64,000 nucleotides of DNA from Micrasema longulum (GCA_022494885.1 JAGVSM010003498.1:62001-126000); one strand, 5' to 3'. Numbered from the stretch's first letter, positions 1 to 11,771 are shown. Program-made: numbers and translations. Notes: a model not told the origin generated them from the letters alone.

Positions 1-240
1 GTCAGCGCATTTGCCTTCCGTGCAAGAGGTTTCAGGTTCGATTCCCGACTTGGTTAATATAAAATATTTACTAAAAAAGGTGTTTTCACACTAGTATATT
101 TCATAGAACCTGAACTGGTACCTGAAGCGTAAGACTGATCACCTTACCTTTATGTAGCAAAATTGATCAAAATACGCTGCGATTGGTGTTCCAATCCAGT
201 GCCCTATGCACGATTTGGAGCGGAAAAGCAATGATGATAT
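1..240 (+). repeat. SINE-A, tRNA-derived, cut by the window edge
   Basis: The first bases match the tRNA-like head seen in other copies here (gtcagcgcatttgcc, then a box-B-like ggttcgattcccgac). The body follows: a stretch like tatttcatagaacctg, then cttaagactgatcacctt-like sequence, cgctgcgattggtg, and a gccctatgcac block ending in aatgatgat. The order is the same as in the copies at 25815-26055, 27875-28131 and 41333-41530. The 5' end including most of box A lies outside the window. It is a non-coding retroposon of the Pol III type, not a tRNA gene. Confidence 0.7.
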
Positions 241-444
241 TTACCAATAAGGATTTTTCCTGCAATCGCGATATATTGTGACTATGTTGTACCCATTCCG
301 TTAGTCAATTAATTTTTAATCGTTTAAAAATGGAATACGTTAATCTTAGATATACAAAAACATAATTCATAATCTGTTTGATTGAAGATAAATTAAAAGT
401 ACTAAGTTTTAAATGTTAAATATTTTTTTTATTTAAAATTGAGT

Positions 445-458
445 ACCTAAGTAGGTAT
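445..458. repeat. Left 14-bp target-site duplication of the RTE-type insertion
   Basis: The sequence acctaagtaggtat is repeated exactly at 1059-1072, directly abutting the other end of the retrotransposon fragment. Fourteen identical bases at both boundaries indicate a target-site duplication from target-primed reverse transcription. Confidence 0.85.
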
Positions 459-486
459 GATAACAATTATAATGATAACAATTATA
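457..486. repeat. Exact 15-bp tandem duplication at the 5' junction
   Basis: atgataacaattata occurs twice without a gap at 457-471 and 472-486, overlapping the left target duplication and the 5' truncated end of the RTE-type insertion. It probably arose during second-strand synthesis or end joining at insertion. Confidence 0.85.
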
Positions 487-1058
487 GTATAGAGATTAGA
501 GCACGGCTATCGGCAGCCAACAGATGTTATTATGGCTTGTTTAAACATCTGGGATCCAAATTGCTCACGAAAAAAACTAAGACCATTATTTACAAAACTC
601 TCCTCAGATCGGTCATTACATATGGTGCCGAACGCTGGGTTGTGACTAAAAGAGATGAAAATATTAGTATTAGTATTCGAAAGAAAAATATTTAGGAAGA
701 TATTTGGTGCTGTCAACAAAAACGGAGTGTGGAGGAGACGGTTTAATCATGAATTAGAGGCACTGTATGGCGAACCCAACATTGCACAATTCATCAAAAT
801 AAGAAGATTACAATGGTTGGGTCATGTGCACAGAATGAATGATAACCGCACCCCAAAAAATATTATTTATACCACCCCGGAAGGCAGACGAAGCAGAGGC
901 AGACCAAAATTAAGATGACTGGATAATGTGGAAAGTGACATAAGAGCGATTGGCCTGACGAACTGGAGAAGAGCCGCGGGGTGCAGGGACGAATGGAGAC
1001 AGATTCTGGAGGAGGCCAGGGCCCACAACGGGCTGTGGCGCCACTGATGATGATGATG
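459..1058 (+). pseudogene. 5'-truncated RTE-type non-LTR retrotransposon, reverse transcriptase C-terminus
   Basis: Frames from about 492 to 1047 read as the C-terminal part of an endonuclease-reverse transcriptase of the RTE-like kind: a region with SVITYGAERWV, then FERKIFRKIFG, GVWRRRFNHELEALYGEP, RLQWLGHVHRM and GRRSRGRPKLR, finishing GLWRH and a stop at 1045-1047. The stop is directly followed by a TGA/ATG microsatellite, the usual 3' end for this group. A frameshift lies near 650-660. At 916-918 a TGA stands where related proteins have tryptophan after RPKLR. The copy lacks the endonuclease and catalytic palm, so it is dead. Perfect 14-bp duplications flank it, so the ends are certain. 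Confidence 0.88.
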
Positions 1059-1072
1059 ACCTAAGTAGGTAT
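1059..1072. repeat. Right 14-bp target-site duplication of the RTE-type insertion
   Basis: An exact copy of 445-458 follows the TGATGA tail of the retrotransposon directly. Confidence 0.85.
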
Positions 1073-1079
1073 TGAGTTT

Positions 1080-1665
1080 AATTTAGATTATTTTTTTAAA
1101 GCACGCCAGATATATCTAGTGAGGTTTTTTTTGTTCTCATATTCTAGTATTTTTATATATTTCCGTAACAATACAAAGGTTGTATAAAAAATCAAACAAC
1201 GGGCCAACTGACAGTTAGTTCCCATTAAAAAGTTTGTTTATCGAATTATTCAAACGATTACAATACATTTTGAATAAATATAATGCAACGATGATCTGAC
1301 ATAAACCTATTTGAGAGTCGCCAAAAGAAGACATGTCATATTGTCGTCTGTCCAATGGCGATAGCACGAACATACACACTCCTATAATATAACATTGTCC
1401 GAAGAAAATATTTACTGTGGCCCCCTGCTGCGAAGTAGTTGAGACACCCTCGAGTGTTTGCTTTGCCATTGTAACTTGTAGTATTGTGATTATTTTAATA
1501 AGACAACTTGATATTTCTGCGAACGGGTTTAATTTACACACCCATCAAGTTCACTATATTATAAAGGTATTTTGAAAAGAATTGTATAAATTATACATCC
1601 TTAATATACACACATAGATGTGAATGAACATGTATGATTAATAATTATGTTTTTTTTTGTAATGG
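1080..1665. other. AT-rich stretch with nothing recognised
   Basis: No gene, repeat partner or structure was found. A frame on the minus strand at 1215-1541 has no motif and is judged to be chance. Confidence 0.5.
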
Positions 1666-1669
1666 ATAC

Positions 1670-2420
1670 TTGTGACATTAGATTCTGGTAAATTCATCGG
1701 CATTAAGAGCCCCTTCTCGATTACCGTTTGTTCGGAGCCCGCGAACACAATGGCGACCGGAGCCCACGGTAGCCCAGACAATCGGACACACAATACGGTG
1801 AAGGATGGCCCGGGCCGCACGGACGCAGACACAGACACGGACAGGAGGAATGGACGGGAGACTCCGAGCTCCCAGACTACCGGTCGTCAGACTAACAGAG
1901 TGAGGAGCGCATTACGTGGGCTGGACACAGCTGGACCGGAGCCTTACGGCGAGGATGTTTACTCCTCGACTATCATATTTCACGCCTTCAATACCGTCAC
2001 CCGGATGGACCCCAAGCGGAGAGAGAACACCGTACAATATCTTTAACGTGTAAAACAACCGAATTCCTATCTCGCGTCCGAACCATTCATTTTAATTTGT
2101 GATCGGCCAATTAAATTAGTACAGACGGACAACTCAATTATACACGCAATGGAGAGACGTGTAACGCGTATTGCTGAATGTTTACTTTAATTGCGAGGCA
2201 GATCTATTTTTCGGCGCTTCGTGGGCGGCCGCCTGTCGTAAATTATTTGTTCCGCATTATTAATAAATACTGCAAACAATCGATTCGTGTAGGCTGTAAT
2301 CAGAAATTGTAATCGACCTCTCCAACGGGCGCGAGGTGATTAAGCTGTGCCGGTCGCATAAATATTCATAAAACTGTTTCCGAACAACTTGTTAATTACG
2401 AAAATAGTTTGGTAATTAAT
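1670..2420. promoter_or_regulatory. GC-rich single-copy island, possible regulatory DNA
   Basis: This block is clearly richer in G and C than its surroundings and shares no sequence with other parts of the window. A plus-strand frame covers 1672-2046 (124 codons, hydrophilic, rich in Asp, Arg and Thr). It has no recognised domain and begins in lower-GC DNA. The second half, 2100-2420, has homeodomain-type TAAT cores (ttaattgcgagg, gttaattacg). Constraint on non-coding DNA is one explanation and a host exon another. Neither is shown by the sequence alone. Confidence 0.3.
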
Positions 2421-2429
2421 GCATTAGGA

Positions 2430-3190
2430 ACGAGACTCGAATGTTACGGCTTGATAAATGACAAAGTGTTGAAACAAAAAGATAAAATCTTGTTTCTCTA
2501 TTCGAGTGGAGGAAAAAATATAGACGTACCCATATGTACCTTCTAATGGACATCGCAGGACAACATCGTCCGGACCCGGGACTAGGATGGCGGAAGATAT
2601 CTCTTTTCCTGTGACGCTTGTTTTTCCCTTTAGGACAGATATCCCTCCACCGCAGTCCCAACTTGACCGGCTATTCATTACCCCCACCCCTCGAGGAGGG
2701 TGCTTTCTGAAACGTTTAGCGTACTATTTAGCAGAATAACACGGATCGACCTAATACCTTGGAATGCTCATTACTTTGGGACCTATTTGTTTAACACATT
2801 TTAAATCCCATCTTAAAATAACGTCGCCAAAGTTGACTTCATTTCATTTAGGTGAAAAAAATTCAAGTAAATAAGCCTACTTATTTTATAATAATATTTT
2901 ACAAATATTTTAATAAATGAGTATTGACTTATCGATTTGAAGTAAAAAAAATAATTCCTAATAAACCTCGAAAGAAAAAATGAAAAAAACTCTTTTGTTG
3001 ATTTAAGGTTGCAGTGGTAAGGTTAGATTTAGAGTTATAATTTATGTAAGTATGCCGAAGTGGGGTATGTGCGATACCTTGTATTGAAAAATATGTCCGC
3101 AAGTAAAATAAGTCGTTTAATTCAATTATACGAAAACAATACAGAATAATAATCAGTATCTCACATACTCAATCAATTTTAATAGTTTAT
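2430..3190. other. Intergenic DNA with nothing recognised
   Basis: A moderately GC-rich patch at 2550-2710 carries two overlapping minus-strand frames with no motif. The rest is AT-rich and without identifiable repeats. Confidence 0.4.
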
Positions 3191-3193
3191 TAC

Positions 3194-3201
3194 ATAGTTA
3201 C
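3194..3201. repeat. 8-bp target duplication, left, hAT-type copy 1
   Basis: atagttac is repeated exactly at 3972-3979, directly outside the two terminal inverted repeats. Confidence 0.9.
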
Positions 3202-3971
3202 CAGTGGCAAATGGTGATTTTATTTACTGGTAAGCTATAAAAAAATATAATTTATTTGTACCCACATCCCCTATGTGTAAATAATGGATACTATAAATTG
3301 ATATTTTTCTGTGGTTCTGTGTGATACAACAACTCTCATCCATGAAATATACTCAAACGATGTAACTTCGTGATATATTATATTATATAGATGTGTTATC
3401 AATTACTTAAATATATAATTCATTAAAAAAATAAATAAAAACTACCACTCTGAATTCAGTCGATATTGGGTATTTAATCAAATGTCAACTGGCCGAATTG
3501 TTCTGGTAATTAATAGTGCTAAAATCGGCCGCGTGGAGCGCCATATGTCCTGCAATATGACGCATGAAAGTAATTATGGTCTTACGTTAAAAGTACCATC
3601 TGAAAGAAAAAATGTTTGAAATACTGTTTTCCAAATCGAGAATCTTCAAATAATTCGTGTAATCTGCAAGTTTAATCTAGGAGAAAAAACCCGCACTGGG
3701 GTTAATACATTCAAAATATAGTATACATTTTTGTATGAAAAAATAAGCTAGAATAATCGGCTAGATTTTTGGCTCACCGCAGGCGCTAGGCGCGCTTTAT
3801 TAAAATTTATATTTATATTAAGATAAAAATACAAGCGGTGGAAACGATTTAAAATAAATGTTAATTATGTATTTGTTTTTCTGTAAGTAAAGTTACAATA
3901 AAACATTTTTATGGTTAGTCAAATATAATGGTAAGCTGCGCATAATCGCTTCTATATACGGTTCGCCTCTG
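3202..3971 (+). mobile_element. Non-autonomous hAT-type element, copy 1 (770 bp)
   Basis: The ends are imperfect inverted repeats: CAGTGGCAAATGGTG on the left and, read from the right on the other strand, CAGAGGCGAACCGTA. They are flanked by a perfect 8-bp duplication, atagttac. Termini of the CAGNGGC kind together with 8-bp duplications are the signature of the hAT superfamily. There is no transposase frame, so it must have been moved in trans. An inverted relative lies at 11772-12383 and shares long internal stretches, for example ctgtgtgatacaacaactct and the block before ggtaagctgcgcataatcgc near the end. Confidence 0.88.
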
Positions 3972-3979
3972 ATAGTTAC
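3972..3979. repeat. 8-bp target duplication, right, hAT-type copy 1
   Basis: atagttac, identical to 3194-3201. Confidence 0.9.
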
Positions 3980-5495
3980 GTAACTAGGAGCAAAGGGTTT
4001 GTAAGTATTTTTAAATGGGTTAAAAATCATTATTGTACATTCTAAATTATTTTGACATGATACAACCGATTCAAATCAATATGTAATTTCTGGCATAATT
4101 TTTCGTGAATAATTGCTCATCTGTAGTATAAATTATATTAATATGCCTGTAAATTTGATCGGTAGACGTAGAAAATACACGTTTAAACGCTGCGCATAAT
4201 TTACAATATTACTCAATGAAATTAAATATTAGGCAGTTATAGCGTTCATAAATAATAGACGGACAATAAAGCGAAAATACGAAATGCTGTTGGTATTTTT
4301 AAAAGTGGGAATGATTTCATCGTTGACACGTTACAATCAGATTTTATTGGATTCTAAAATAAAGTTAATCGGGGGATAATTTATTGTAATATGCAAATGG
4401 CGTCGTTCACGATCTCCGGATTGAGAACGATCGTCGCCTGAATCACAGGGCTAAATATTATATTATTTATTGTAGGTAGCCAAGGTGGTCGGCTGGAAAC
4501 TACAAGATATTAACGATATTTCCAATAAAGGTGCACTCTGCACATAAAGGTTCGTTTATACTTTATTTTATTCGGTTGTTGAAAAAATAAATTAGAAAGG
4601 GAAACTAGAAATAATCGGGCATAAGGAATAAATCGTAAATTTAAAAATAATTACATGGCGGATTTTACTATACATGCAGAAATGGAAAAAAACCAAGGAA
4701 GATATGACAAGAAATATGAAGAAAATACGAGAAAGTGGACATTTATACAAATTTAATGTCTAAATTATCTATAATTAATCAACGCACATTACTAAAAATA
4801 TTTAATTTAACCAAACAGTGAAGTATGGCGCCAAACCAGTATTCTTTCTCAACAATATTTTCACACATGTATTGTATTTTGTAATAATGTCGAAATGTTT
4901 GCAAACAAGGCTATCGATTAAACTAACTGGTATGAAAAGAAGTGTAAAAATTAAAAACTTTTTGCAGGCGTTTCCTTGTGGGTAAAACCATTTAGCGAGA
5001 TCAATTTCACCCACATCAACAAAGGGAAATAAAACTCGCAATGCTCGTTATACAAGTTAAGAATAAATTCAGAATTGGGACATTTGCAGTGGAGTTAAAT
5101 TTTTCAAATCAAGATCTAATTTTTTTATTGGATTTCTTTGAAGATAGGTGTTAAAAAAAAGTATGGATCATCTCAAATAAAATTAGAATAATGAAACATC
5201 TATATGTAAAGTAAATGATACATAATATCATTTTGTGTTGGATGTAATTGACTAACTTATACCTAGACTAAATAATATTTATGAAAACTAACCAATAATG
5301 GTGTACAACAACCCTTGCGTAAACGTCAAAAACAAGGATATGACGCATACAAAGTTACTCAAAGAATTCAATCAAATGAAGAATGGAAAATACGAAAAAA
5401 AAATAGAAAACCTAATGCGTCTGAATTTGATAACTTGTTATTTGAAATTATTTTTGTACATATTGATTAAAATTTAAGTTATAACTATTTGAATA
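3980..5495. other. AT-rich intergenic DNA with nothing recognised
   Basis: No repeat partner, coding motif or structured element was found. Short open frames such as 4802-5041 (minus) show no domain. Confidence 0.45.
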
Positions 5496-5499
5496 AGTT

Positions 5500-6111
5500 T
5501 TTTTTTATTTTTATTTCAGTAAAATGGCTAGATAGTGCAGAGCCAATTCAACCATATAAACATAAAATAAAATTTTATATGTGAAGCACTTATGGTGGTC
5601 TTAGCATATTTCGCTATCGCTCGAACAACGGTGAATGGATCCACCCTGCAGTGGCTCGGAGAAGCGCGTTATTAGAGCTTTTCAGGCGTTCCCATAGGCT
5701 CCAGGCTCTTTGGCGAAGAAGGGCAGCGAAGGTGTTTACCTGTCCAGCTGTAAACATTTCGAAGGCACTGCAGTACCTAGGCAGTCCAAATAATTGTTTG
5801 TATGAATAATTATACGTGACCCTTAATTTATTCCATGCTGCTTGCGTATAATTGTTCCATAGTTCCGCTGTATACACGGACGTCAAATACGATGTAAACA
5901 TGGTTTTCTTCACTTCGTCACTGCATTGAAAGAAGCGTCTCGCTAGCATAGAGGCCCTGACATTGATGGCTCTTCTCTGTCTCTCTATGTCCTGATCATC
6001 TTTACAATTATCAGTCATTTTGTGTCCTAGATACTTGACTTTTGCAGTTACCGTCAAACTGTTGTTGTCCAGGAATACAGGTGGTGATGGGTGCACGAAT
6101 TCCGAAAACAA
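5500..6111 (-). pseudogene. Non-LTR retrotransposon fragment, reverse transcriptase C-terminus
   Basis: The 165-codon minus-strand frame at 5614-6111 contains VKYLGHKMTD, then RQRRAINVRASMLARRF, VKKTMFTSYLTSVYTAELW, then LFGLPRYCSAFEMF and LLRQRAWSLWERL. This is the thumb and C-terminal region of a jockey/LOA-like group reverse transcriptase, recognised from the LGH box, the MLARRF-C...VK...F.SY segment and the GLPR..S segment. The catalytic palm is absent (5' truncated). Downstream on the minus strand, 5613-5500 is a 3' untranslated region ending in an A-rich run (T-rich on the plus strand at 5500-5517). At its 5' end it abuts an R1 repeat copy. Confidence 0.8.
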
Positions 6112-6114
6112 CTA

Positions 6115-6320
6115 CTTAAATAAATACATTAGATTTCAAAAGTTTCAGCACTTTTACTTCACAAAAGTCAACAGATGGAAGAGTGGAAGAAATGTGAATC
6201 TTAAAACATAGGTAGAATAGTGAATATTACACATAATGTAATGTGGCTACTGAAACTAGCCAATGACAGGTCACAAGTCCTTTAAATGTTTAGTCTTCCA
6301 AATCCCTTCTCATTTGTGTT
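6115..6320 (-). repeat. R1 repeat family copy, minus orientation
   Basis: The hallmark pieces occur in order: acttcacaaaagtcaacaga, ggaagagtggaagaaatgtg, a ggtagaatagtgaatattac block, then actagccaatgacaggtcac and a diverged cccttctca end. It lies directly beside the reverse-transcriptase fragment, so one may have inserted into the other. No coding capacity. Confidence 0.75.
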
Positions 6321-6329
6321 TTTTTTCTA

Positions 6330-8515
6330 CTACGATAGTATCTTTTCCGTTCACCCACTAGCTGTGGTTGGTATATATTTATTGGTAAAAAAATAACAAA
6401 AAAATACGTGCAAAAATATAAAGAAGCTTGTTTCAAGCAGTTGTACGCTTTGCGTCCTTGTAGTTTTTCCTTTTGAATAAGGTTCCATTCACGAAACCTA
6501 TTTATTAAAGCGACACCTAAAAATGTCGTACCTCGAGCGAAGAATTGTTGATATTAACACAGGTATACAAGTTACAGCCGTGAAATAGTGTCGTGGTATC
6601 GTTTGTCCACTTGTTAAAAAAATAATGAATATCAAATGGGCTTTATCCCGACTCGAGCACTAAACCGGAGGACTAATTTATGGCGGCCATAAAATAAGAT
6701 TCATTTTTAGGAATTTCATTCATGAGGTTCTGTTGAAGTTTAATAATATAGTGAGAGATGCACTTGAATTAAGTAAGATCATCGTCCCTACTATGCAGTA
6801 TGTGGTGACCGGTTTCCGGAATGTTCGAGATATTTTTATTAGGTTAGGTGCTACAATGGAAATAATCAGAAACATGGAATCCGAACAGGTAGTTCTGTAC
6901 TGAACGGGTTGTCATTTTATGGGTGGTAAAAGTAGTGATGTACTCAACTACAGATATGTACAATTTTATGTGCAATTTTCGTAATAGCAAATTTTGTAGA
7001 CAATATTAATTCATATGGATTGCCCTGATATCTTACGCCATTTTTTGTAACATAATGTGGAAGTGTGAAAAATTTTACTCCTGTTAATAAACGCAACACT
7101 TTTTATTTAATATATTTATGCATTGTAATTTTCATAAATCAGACGAACTTGAACTAGAATTAATAAACATTTTTATAAATGTTTCTAAAAGTATTTTTGA
7201 AATAAGCATTGATTGTGATAATTTTAATCTTATTTAACAATATGAAGGAAAAACGAACGCTAATAAAAACTAAAATTTCAATCAAGGAAACAGAAAAAAG
7301 GTTTCAATAAAATTGAGTATTATCAAAACAATTTTGCTTGATTTAATACTGGAACATTAATTTGGTTACATATTTGTTAACAATATACCTTTTTTTATTA
7401 ATTTTTATATAAACACCTCACCAGGGCACAACCCATGTCGAGACATTCATTTACATTATTTATGAATACTCCAGGTTATATAAGTTGGTATTTAAATAAT
7501 ATATACATATACATAAAACCACATAAATGTTTTTACAGATATAAAGATTCATACGAGTACCTACAAACATAGGTAAAAAAAGCAATATAAGAAAACCACA
7601 ATAAAAGTACTGTTGCGAAGATATGGAGTCGAGAAACAAGCCACTGTTGCGAGCTATCGGGCACCTCCACATTGGCAACATTTTCCCAAAATATGCACAA
7701 ATTTTAATAATAAAATAAACTGATTTGAGGCTACTTAACATCGATTATTTTATTTTTGAACGCAAAAAACAAAAAAAAATACGGACAATTGTTTCGCTTT
7801 ATTAGGGCATTTTTAAACGAATGTGCAGATTAAATGGTCTGAAGGTCTTAAGATAGCTACATAATTCTAGGTACTTGAAAAATAATAATAAATTGAACGT
7901 ATTAAGTTCGGCATAAACAATGAATATAATTATGCGAAAAACTACTTGTTAAGGGTAAGGCCAGGTGCTTATTTAGTAATAGGGCATTTAGGTATTTATA
8001 TTTATGTTTGGGAGAAATTTATTATATTTTCAAACAACTTGTGTAAGCATTTATTGACATATATTGTGAAATAATTAATTAATTGATAAACTTTTAAATA
8101 ATAACTGTGGTAATATTCATAATATTACTAAGTGAGAGTGTTCTATTACTTAAGTACTTACATGATTTAAAAATTAAAAATATGTATATTAACATAAATG
8201 TATTTAAGAATTATTTGTTTGAAGTAAATGATTATTATTTTTAAAATATTGTTTTATTATTAATAAAACATAATACATGAAAAAGATATTATACTTCCAG
8301 GCTTAATAAAAAAATATATATATTTGGGACGCCACATAAAAAGGAAACATTTTTGTGACAATACATAATATCAATTAATACAATTCACAACAGTAAGAAA
8401 ACATAATATTAGAAACATAAAACGCAGTATTATACACTATCTATATAAATTATTTCAATTACTATCAGTGTCAAAAAGATTTAAGTGATATTTATTAACA
8501 GCAACACTTTTAGAT
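6330..8515. other. Long AT-rich stretch with nothing recognised
   Basis: No coding motifs, paired repeats or flanked insertions were found. The minus-strand frame at 7460-7741 is hydrophobic and low-complexity and probably chance. Old, decayed transposon sequence cannot be excluded. Confidence 0.45.
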
Positions 8516-8523
8516 TTGCTAAT

Positions 8524-8730
8524 AGACTATTCGTTTTTTATTTCATCGTGCAGTTTATTAAATTGGGAATGGCCAGTGTTATAAATGATAAATGATTTAT
8601 TAATTATTTTTAAATTTGGGTTGTTTAAATATTTATTAATTTCCAATTGCTCTAATATGTTAAGTATACGCCCTTTGCTTTTAATACATAACGGAATTAT
8701 TTTATTTGAGAGATGATTCTGCACAAATGT
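8524..8730 (-). pseudogene. Possible Penelope-like retroelement C-terminal relic
   Basis: The minus-strand frame at 8527-8724 contains NHLSNKIIPLC, KSKGRILNILEQLEINKYLN and a closing segment with INKSFIIYN. The pattern K-G-x-x-(L/M)-x-x-L-E-x-(L/F)-E-I-x-K resembles the stretch after the GIY-YIG nuclease in Penelope-like elements. No nuclease core can be seen, and sequence upstream on the minus strand is broken. The resemblance is from memory of the family and is weak; an unrelated retroelement tail is the alternative. Confidence 0.33.
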
Positions 8731-8734
8731 TTAT

Positions 8735-10260
8735 ATTATATTAATGCTAGATACAAAATTATACACGTTTTTAAATAAAACGTATTGTATTCACATTTTT
8801 TTATGTTGCGTCGGAGAACAAATATTTTTTTCCTGACATTTTACAACAAATACACACCATTATTAAAAATGTGGGTATTTTGTCTCCGGTGACAATGCAA
8901 CAATATCAGTGGTAGGCACTACCATTAATTTAAGAGTATTTTTCAGTATCCGGTCGCTTAGTGGGGGGGCTACCAGTGCCAGTGCTCACAAACAAATACA
9001 TAATATACGATATAAATATAAGGTGTTATGTTGATAGTTGATACTCGGATACTAGATGTACGAACATATTATGCTCATTCGTATCTAGCTATTCGGTACC
9101 CCAAAACCTATTGGTAATCGAATATATAATCATCATTATCTTATCCGCCCCTGAGAGCTTAGGGCACTACACAAGTCTGCTTAGTGCAGCTCATCGCGAT
9201 CACTACTTTATTTACTATTTTATCTATTTATTTCAACGGCTCACGCCTTTGACAAAGTATGAAATAATATTTAAAAAAAATTATAACGAAACAAAATACA
9301 AAACACATGTACACAAGTAAATAAAATATTCATACATAAAATCAGCAGAAAATAAAAAAAATATAGTACAGGTATTCAGCAAATTTACAATAAATAAAGA
9401 GTTTAAATATAAAAAGGATTGAAGTAACAGAGGCGATGTATCATAGTATAAACAGTAAATAGAAGTATGACACTTATAGTCCTTAAAATGTAATATGATT
9501 AGAATGACAGTTGTCAGAAAAAGTGACGACATAACTTTGTAGTAACGTCAAAGGAGTTATTTATATTGACACACGAAAAATCATTTGTATCTAGCGTGTT
9601 AATTTTTTTTTATACAATATATAAAATCAGCTTTAAAACTAAAAGAAAACTGAAATAAACCTAATTATTAACGACGTTCTTACAAGGTTACATCATTTTG
9701 CAAAAAAACTTAGAGATGGGACATTGTAAATTAAATTAATCGAATAAAAAAATAATTCACTAAAGTACAAATATCTCATTTTTTGTTGAATAATTGTGTT
9801 AAACACACTTTAATAGCCTTGTTTTTGAGATTTTTATATCAAATTTCGTAAACAGAGTTTCGTGAATGCATGAAATAATGATAAAATCGATTTGATCAGT
9901 GATCAGTAATTTCCTGTCACCAATGAAATTAGTTTGAGAGCTGTCATTTTAATCATGCTATATTTTAAGGACTTAAGTACATTTTTATAATTTAGAAAAG
10001 AAGCGATTAAAAGTAATGATTTTAATTTGTATAATAAATGAAATGAATCAAAGTTTCCGTGTTTATTTGCTAACATGTGGAGCCGTGGAATAGGTGAGTA
10101 TTTAGCACGGTTTAAACTATGCGAATCAACAGAATAAAAGAAAATGAACATGACCACATCTCTGATTATCGTAGGCAACTGAAATGGCACAAAAATAAAA
10201 AGAGGCGAGACTATCAGTTCCTCGCATTTCCTAATGCATCTATATACCTTTGTGAAAAAT
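8735..10260. other. AT-rich stretch with nothing recognised
   Basis: Only short open frames without motifs were seen. A run of seven G lies near 8963 and a moderately GC-rich patch at 9140-9210 has no partner in the window. Confidence 0.4.
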
Positions 10261-10264
10261 TTCA

Positions 10265-10567
10265 ACGCTTTTCAGTCCATGGTTTATCTTTTCGTTCTAA
10301 TTCTTAAAACACCCTCCTTATACCCATCCACGATTCCTCTTTCTTCTCTAAATCATTTAGTATTCATTCGGCTCAACTGAGGAATCATCTCCTATTCACT
10401 ATAAATAAAAAAACGTTTCTTCAGTATCTTTGTTTAAATCACATCTGAAGAAACGTCTCTTTCGATAACTTTAATTTTCTTGGTTGGTTAGAAGAAGTTG
10501 CCATTTTACAATAAGGTCTCTAATGTACAATTTACTTTATGTGCAAAAAATTAAATAAATAAAATAA
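10265..10567 (+). pseudogene. LINE 3' end (CR1/L2-like tail) with reverse transcriptase C-terminal relic
   Basis: Between about 10320 and 10450 the plus strand reads as a decayed C-terminus, with segments like IHDSSFFSKSF and AQLRNHLL that correspond to the RT..(F)-x-x-SF...LWN-LP box of CR1/L2-group elements. It is followed by a 3' untranslated region containing ttggttggttagaagaagtt and gccattttacaataagg, and ends in aaataaataaaat. The same 3' region recurs at 16795-16900, 48465-48572 and 63237-63300. Confidence 0.6.
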
Positions 10568-10669
10568 GAAAAGTAAATAATTAGGCGCCAGTAGGTGCCA
10601 ATCCAACATACATTGAAATATTGCAGTGTAAAACTACCAATTAAAATTGTTTACATATTGGTCTAGCCA

Positions 10670-10745
10670 GGTATCAAAGGCAGGACTTTAACTAAAGTAG
10701 TCGAACTCGCATACCACTATACTGTGAGACAAATTTATCTCACTC
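10670..10745 (-). repeat. Weak tRNA-like SINE head relic
   Basis: On the minus strand the order gtctcacagtatagtggtat (box-A-like) and a diverged box B fits a decayed SINE head. The body is not recognisable. Confidence 0.3.
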
Positions 10746-11087
10746 GATATCTTTTTTCAGGAATTTTGTCAGGGATTACATTGACATACATCAATTTAAT
10801 TTAAATGTATGCATTAGCCGTCACGGATGATTGCTTATGTAATTTGTAATTTATATTTAATAAAATATTACGTGCTTATTTCTTACACTTTACACCGAAG
10901 CCGAAGGCGAAAATTGTGTAATTCTTAGTTTTTTTCTCCTGGTGAACCGCTGAACACTTTAAGCCCATGATTTATAAATTTCGTTTGTTCTTGCTTTGTT
11001 TTTAAACTTAAAAATCAAAAGACATTTTAACCTGTTTTCATAAGATTGTTTATAACTTTTGTTTAAGGGTCTTTAATTTGTAGAGCT

Positions 11088-11497
11088 CATCATCATCTAA
11101 AGCTCGACAGCCCTGGGTGGGCCGTGGCTGAATCCCGAAGTCTCGTATGTCTGCTGCCATTGCCTTTCAGTTTGCTATCTGTTGTGTGAATGAGTCAGCG
11201 CTAACAGAATCCATCTATTGCATTTGGGTCTTCTACGTCCCTGAGGGGTATTAGTTGTCGTCGTTCATTTTGATAACGTGACCAGCCCATCTTGACGGAA
11301 CTGATCGCATCAAGTTCTCCATAGATAGCATATAAATCCATATTATATCGACGACGCCAACCGTTTTGATCTAGTATTACAGTGCCATTGACTGCTTTGA
11401 AGATCCTTCCCTCAAATGCTGCAACGGATCCTTGTAAAGTTCGGGTACATTTAATTTGTCCTTTTGAATATAAAGGTACCTTTTTATTTTGTATCAC
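11088..11497 (-). pseudogene. RTE-type reverse transcriptase C-terminal relic
   Basis: The minus-strand frame contains FEGRIFKAVNGTV and GWRRRYNMDLYAIYGELDA, matching the FER-IF..V..NGVWRRRYN-EL..LYGEP block of the copy at 459-1058. Further along it decays, but AHPGLSS is followed by the GATGATGATG microsatellite at 11097-11088, the 3' end typical of the group. Several frameshifts and stops are present. No flanking duplication was found. It is a diverged relative of the copies at 459-1058 and 22218-22640. Confidence 0.65.
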
Positions 11498-11763
11498 AAA
11501 AGGCCAGGAGGCCTAATTACAGTGGTAAATTACATCACAGAAAACCCAAGCTTAAAAAAAATCTCCGAATTTCTTGGCCATCACACCACGGAGGCCACCA
11601 TATTATACGGCAAGGTTACAGTTTCGATTTCCAGGAAGATCACAATAATTAATCATGATTCTTATCAAGCGTGTATCACAGCTTCTTTATTTTCTTCACA
11701 TCTTTTTCTATTGAGAAATTAATAAATTAAAAAATATGTGGATGAGTATTTGTACATTTATCA
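11498..11763. other. Short single-copy stretch with a plus-strand open frame of unknown nature
   Basis: A 77-codon frame at 11489-11722 includes GLITVVNYITENPSLKKISE and is moderately balanced in composition over its first 50 codons. It has no recognised family, no promoter signals that I can identify, and ends in AT-rich DNA. It may be a fragment of an unidentified transposon. Confidence 0.25.
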
Positions 11764-11771
11764 CCACCTAG
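11764..11771. repeat. 8-bp target duplication, left, hAT-type copy 2
   Basis: ccacctag is repeated exactly at 12384-12391. Confidence 0.9.

Noticed and set aside
1672..2046. 124-codon plus-strand frame as a host gene
   Set aside because: It starts in AT-rich DNA, has no domain and no splice-signal support, and its length is explained by the GC-rich composition of the island.
8900..8990. Third hAT end (cagtggtaggc and ctaccagtgcc)
   Set aside because: No inverted partner at a sensible distance and no matching 8-bp flank.
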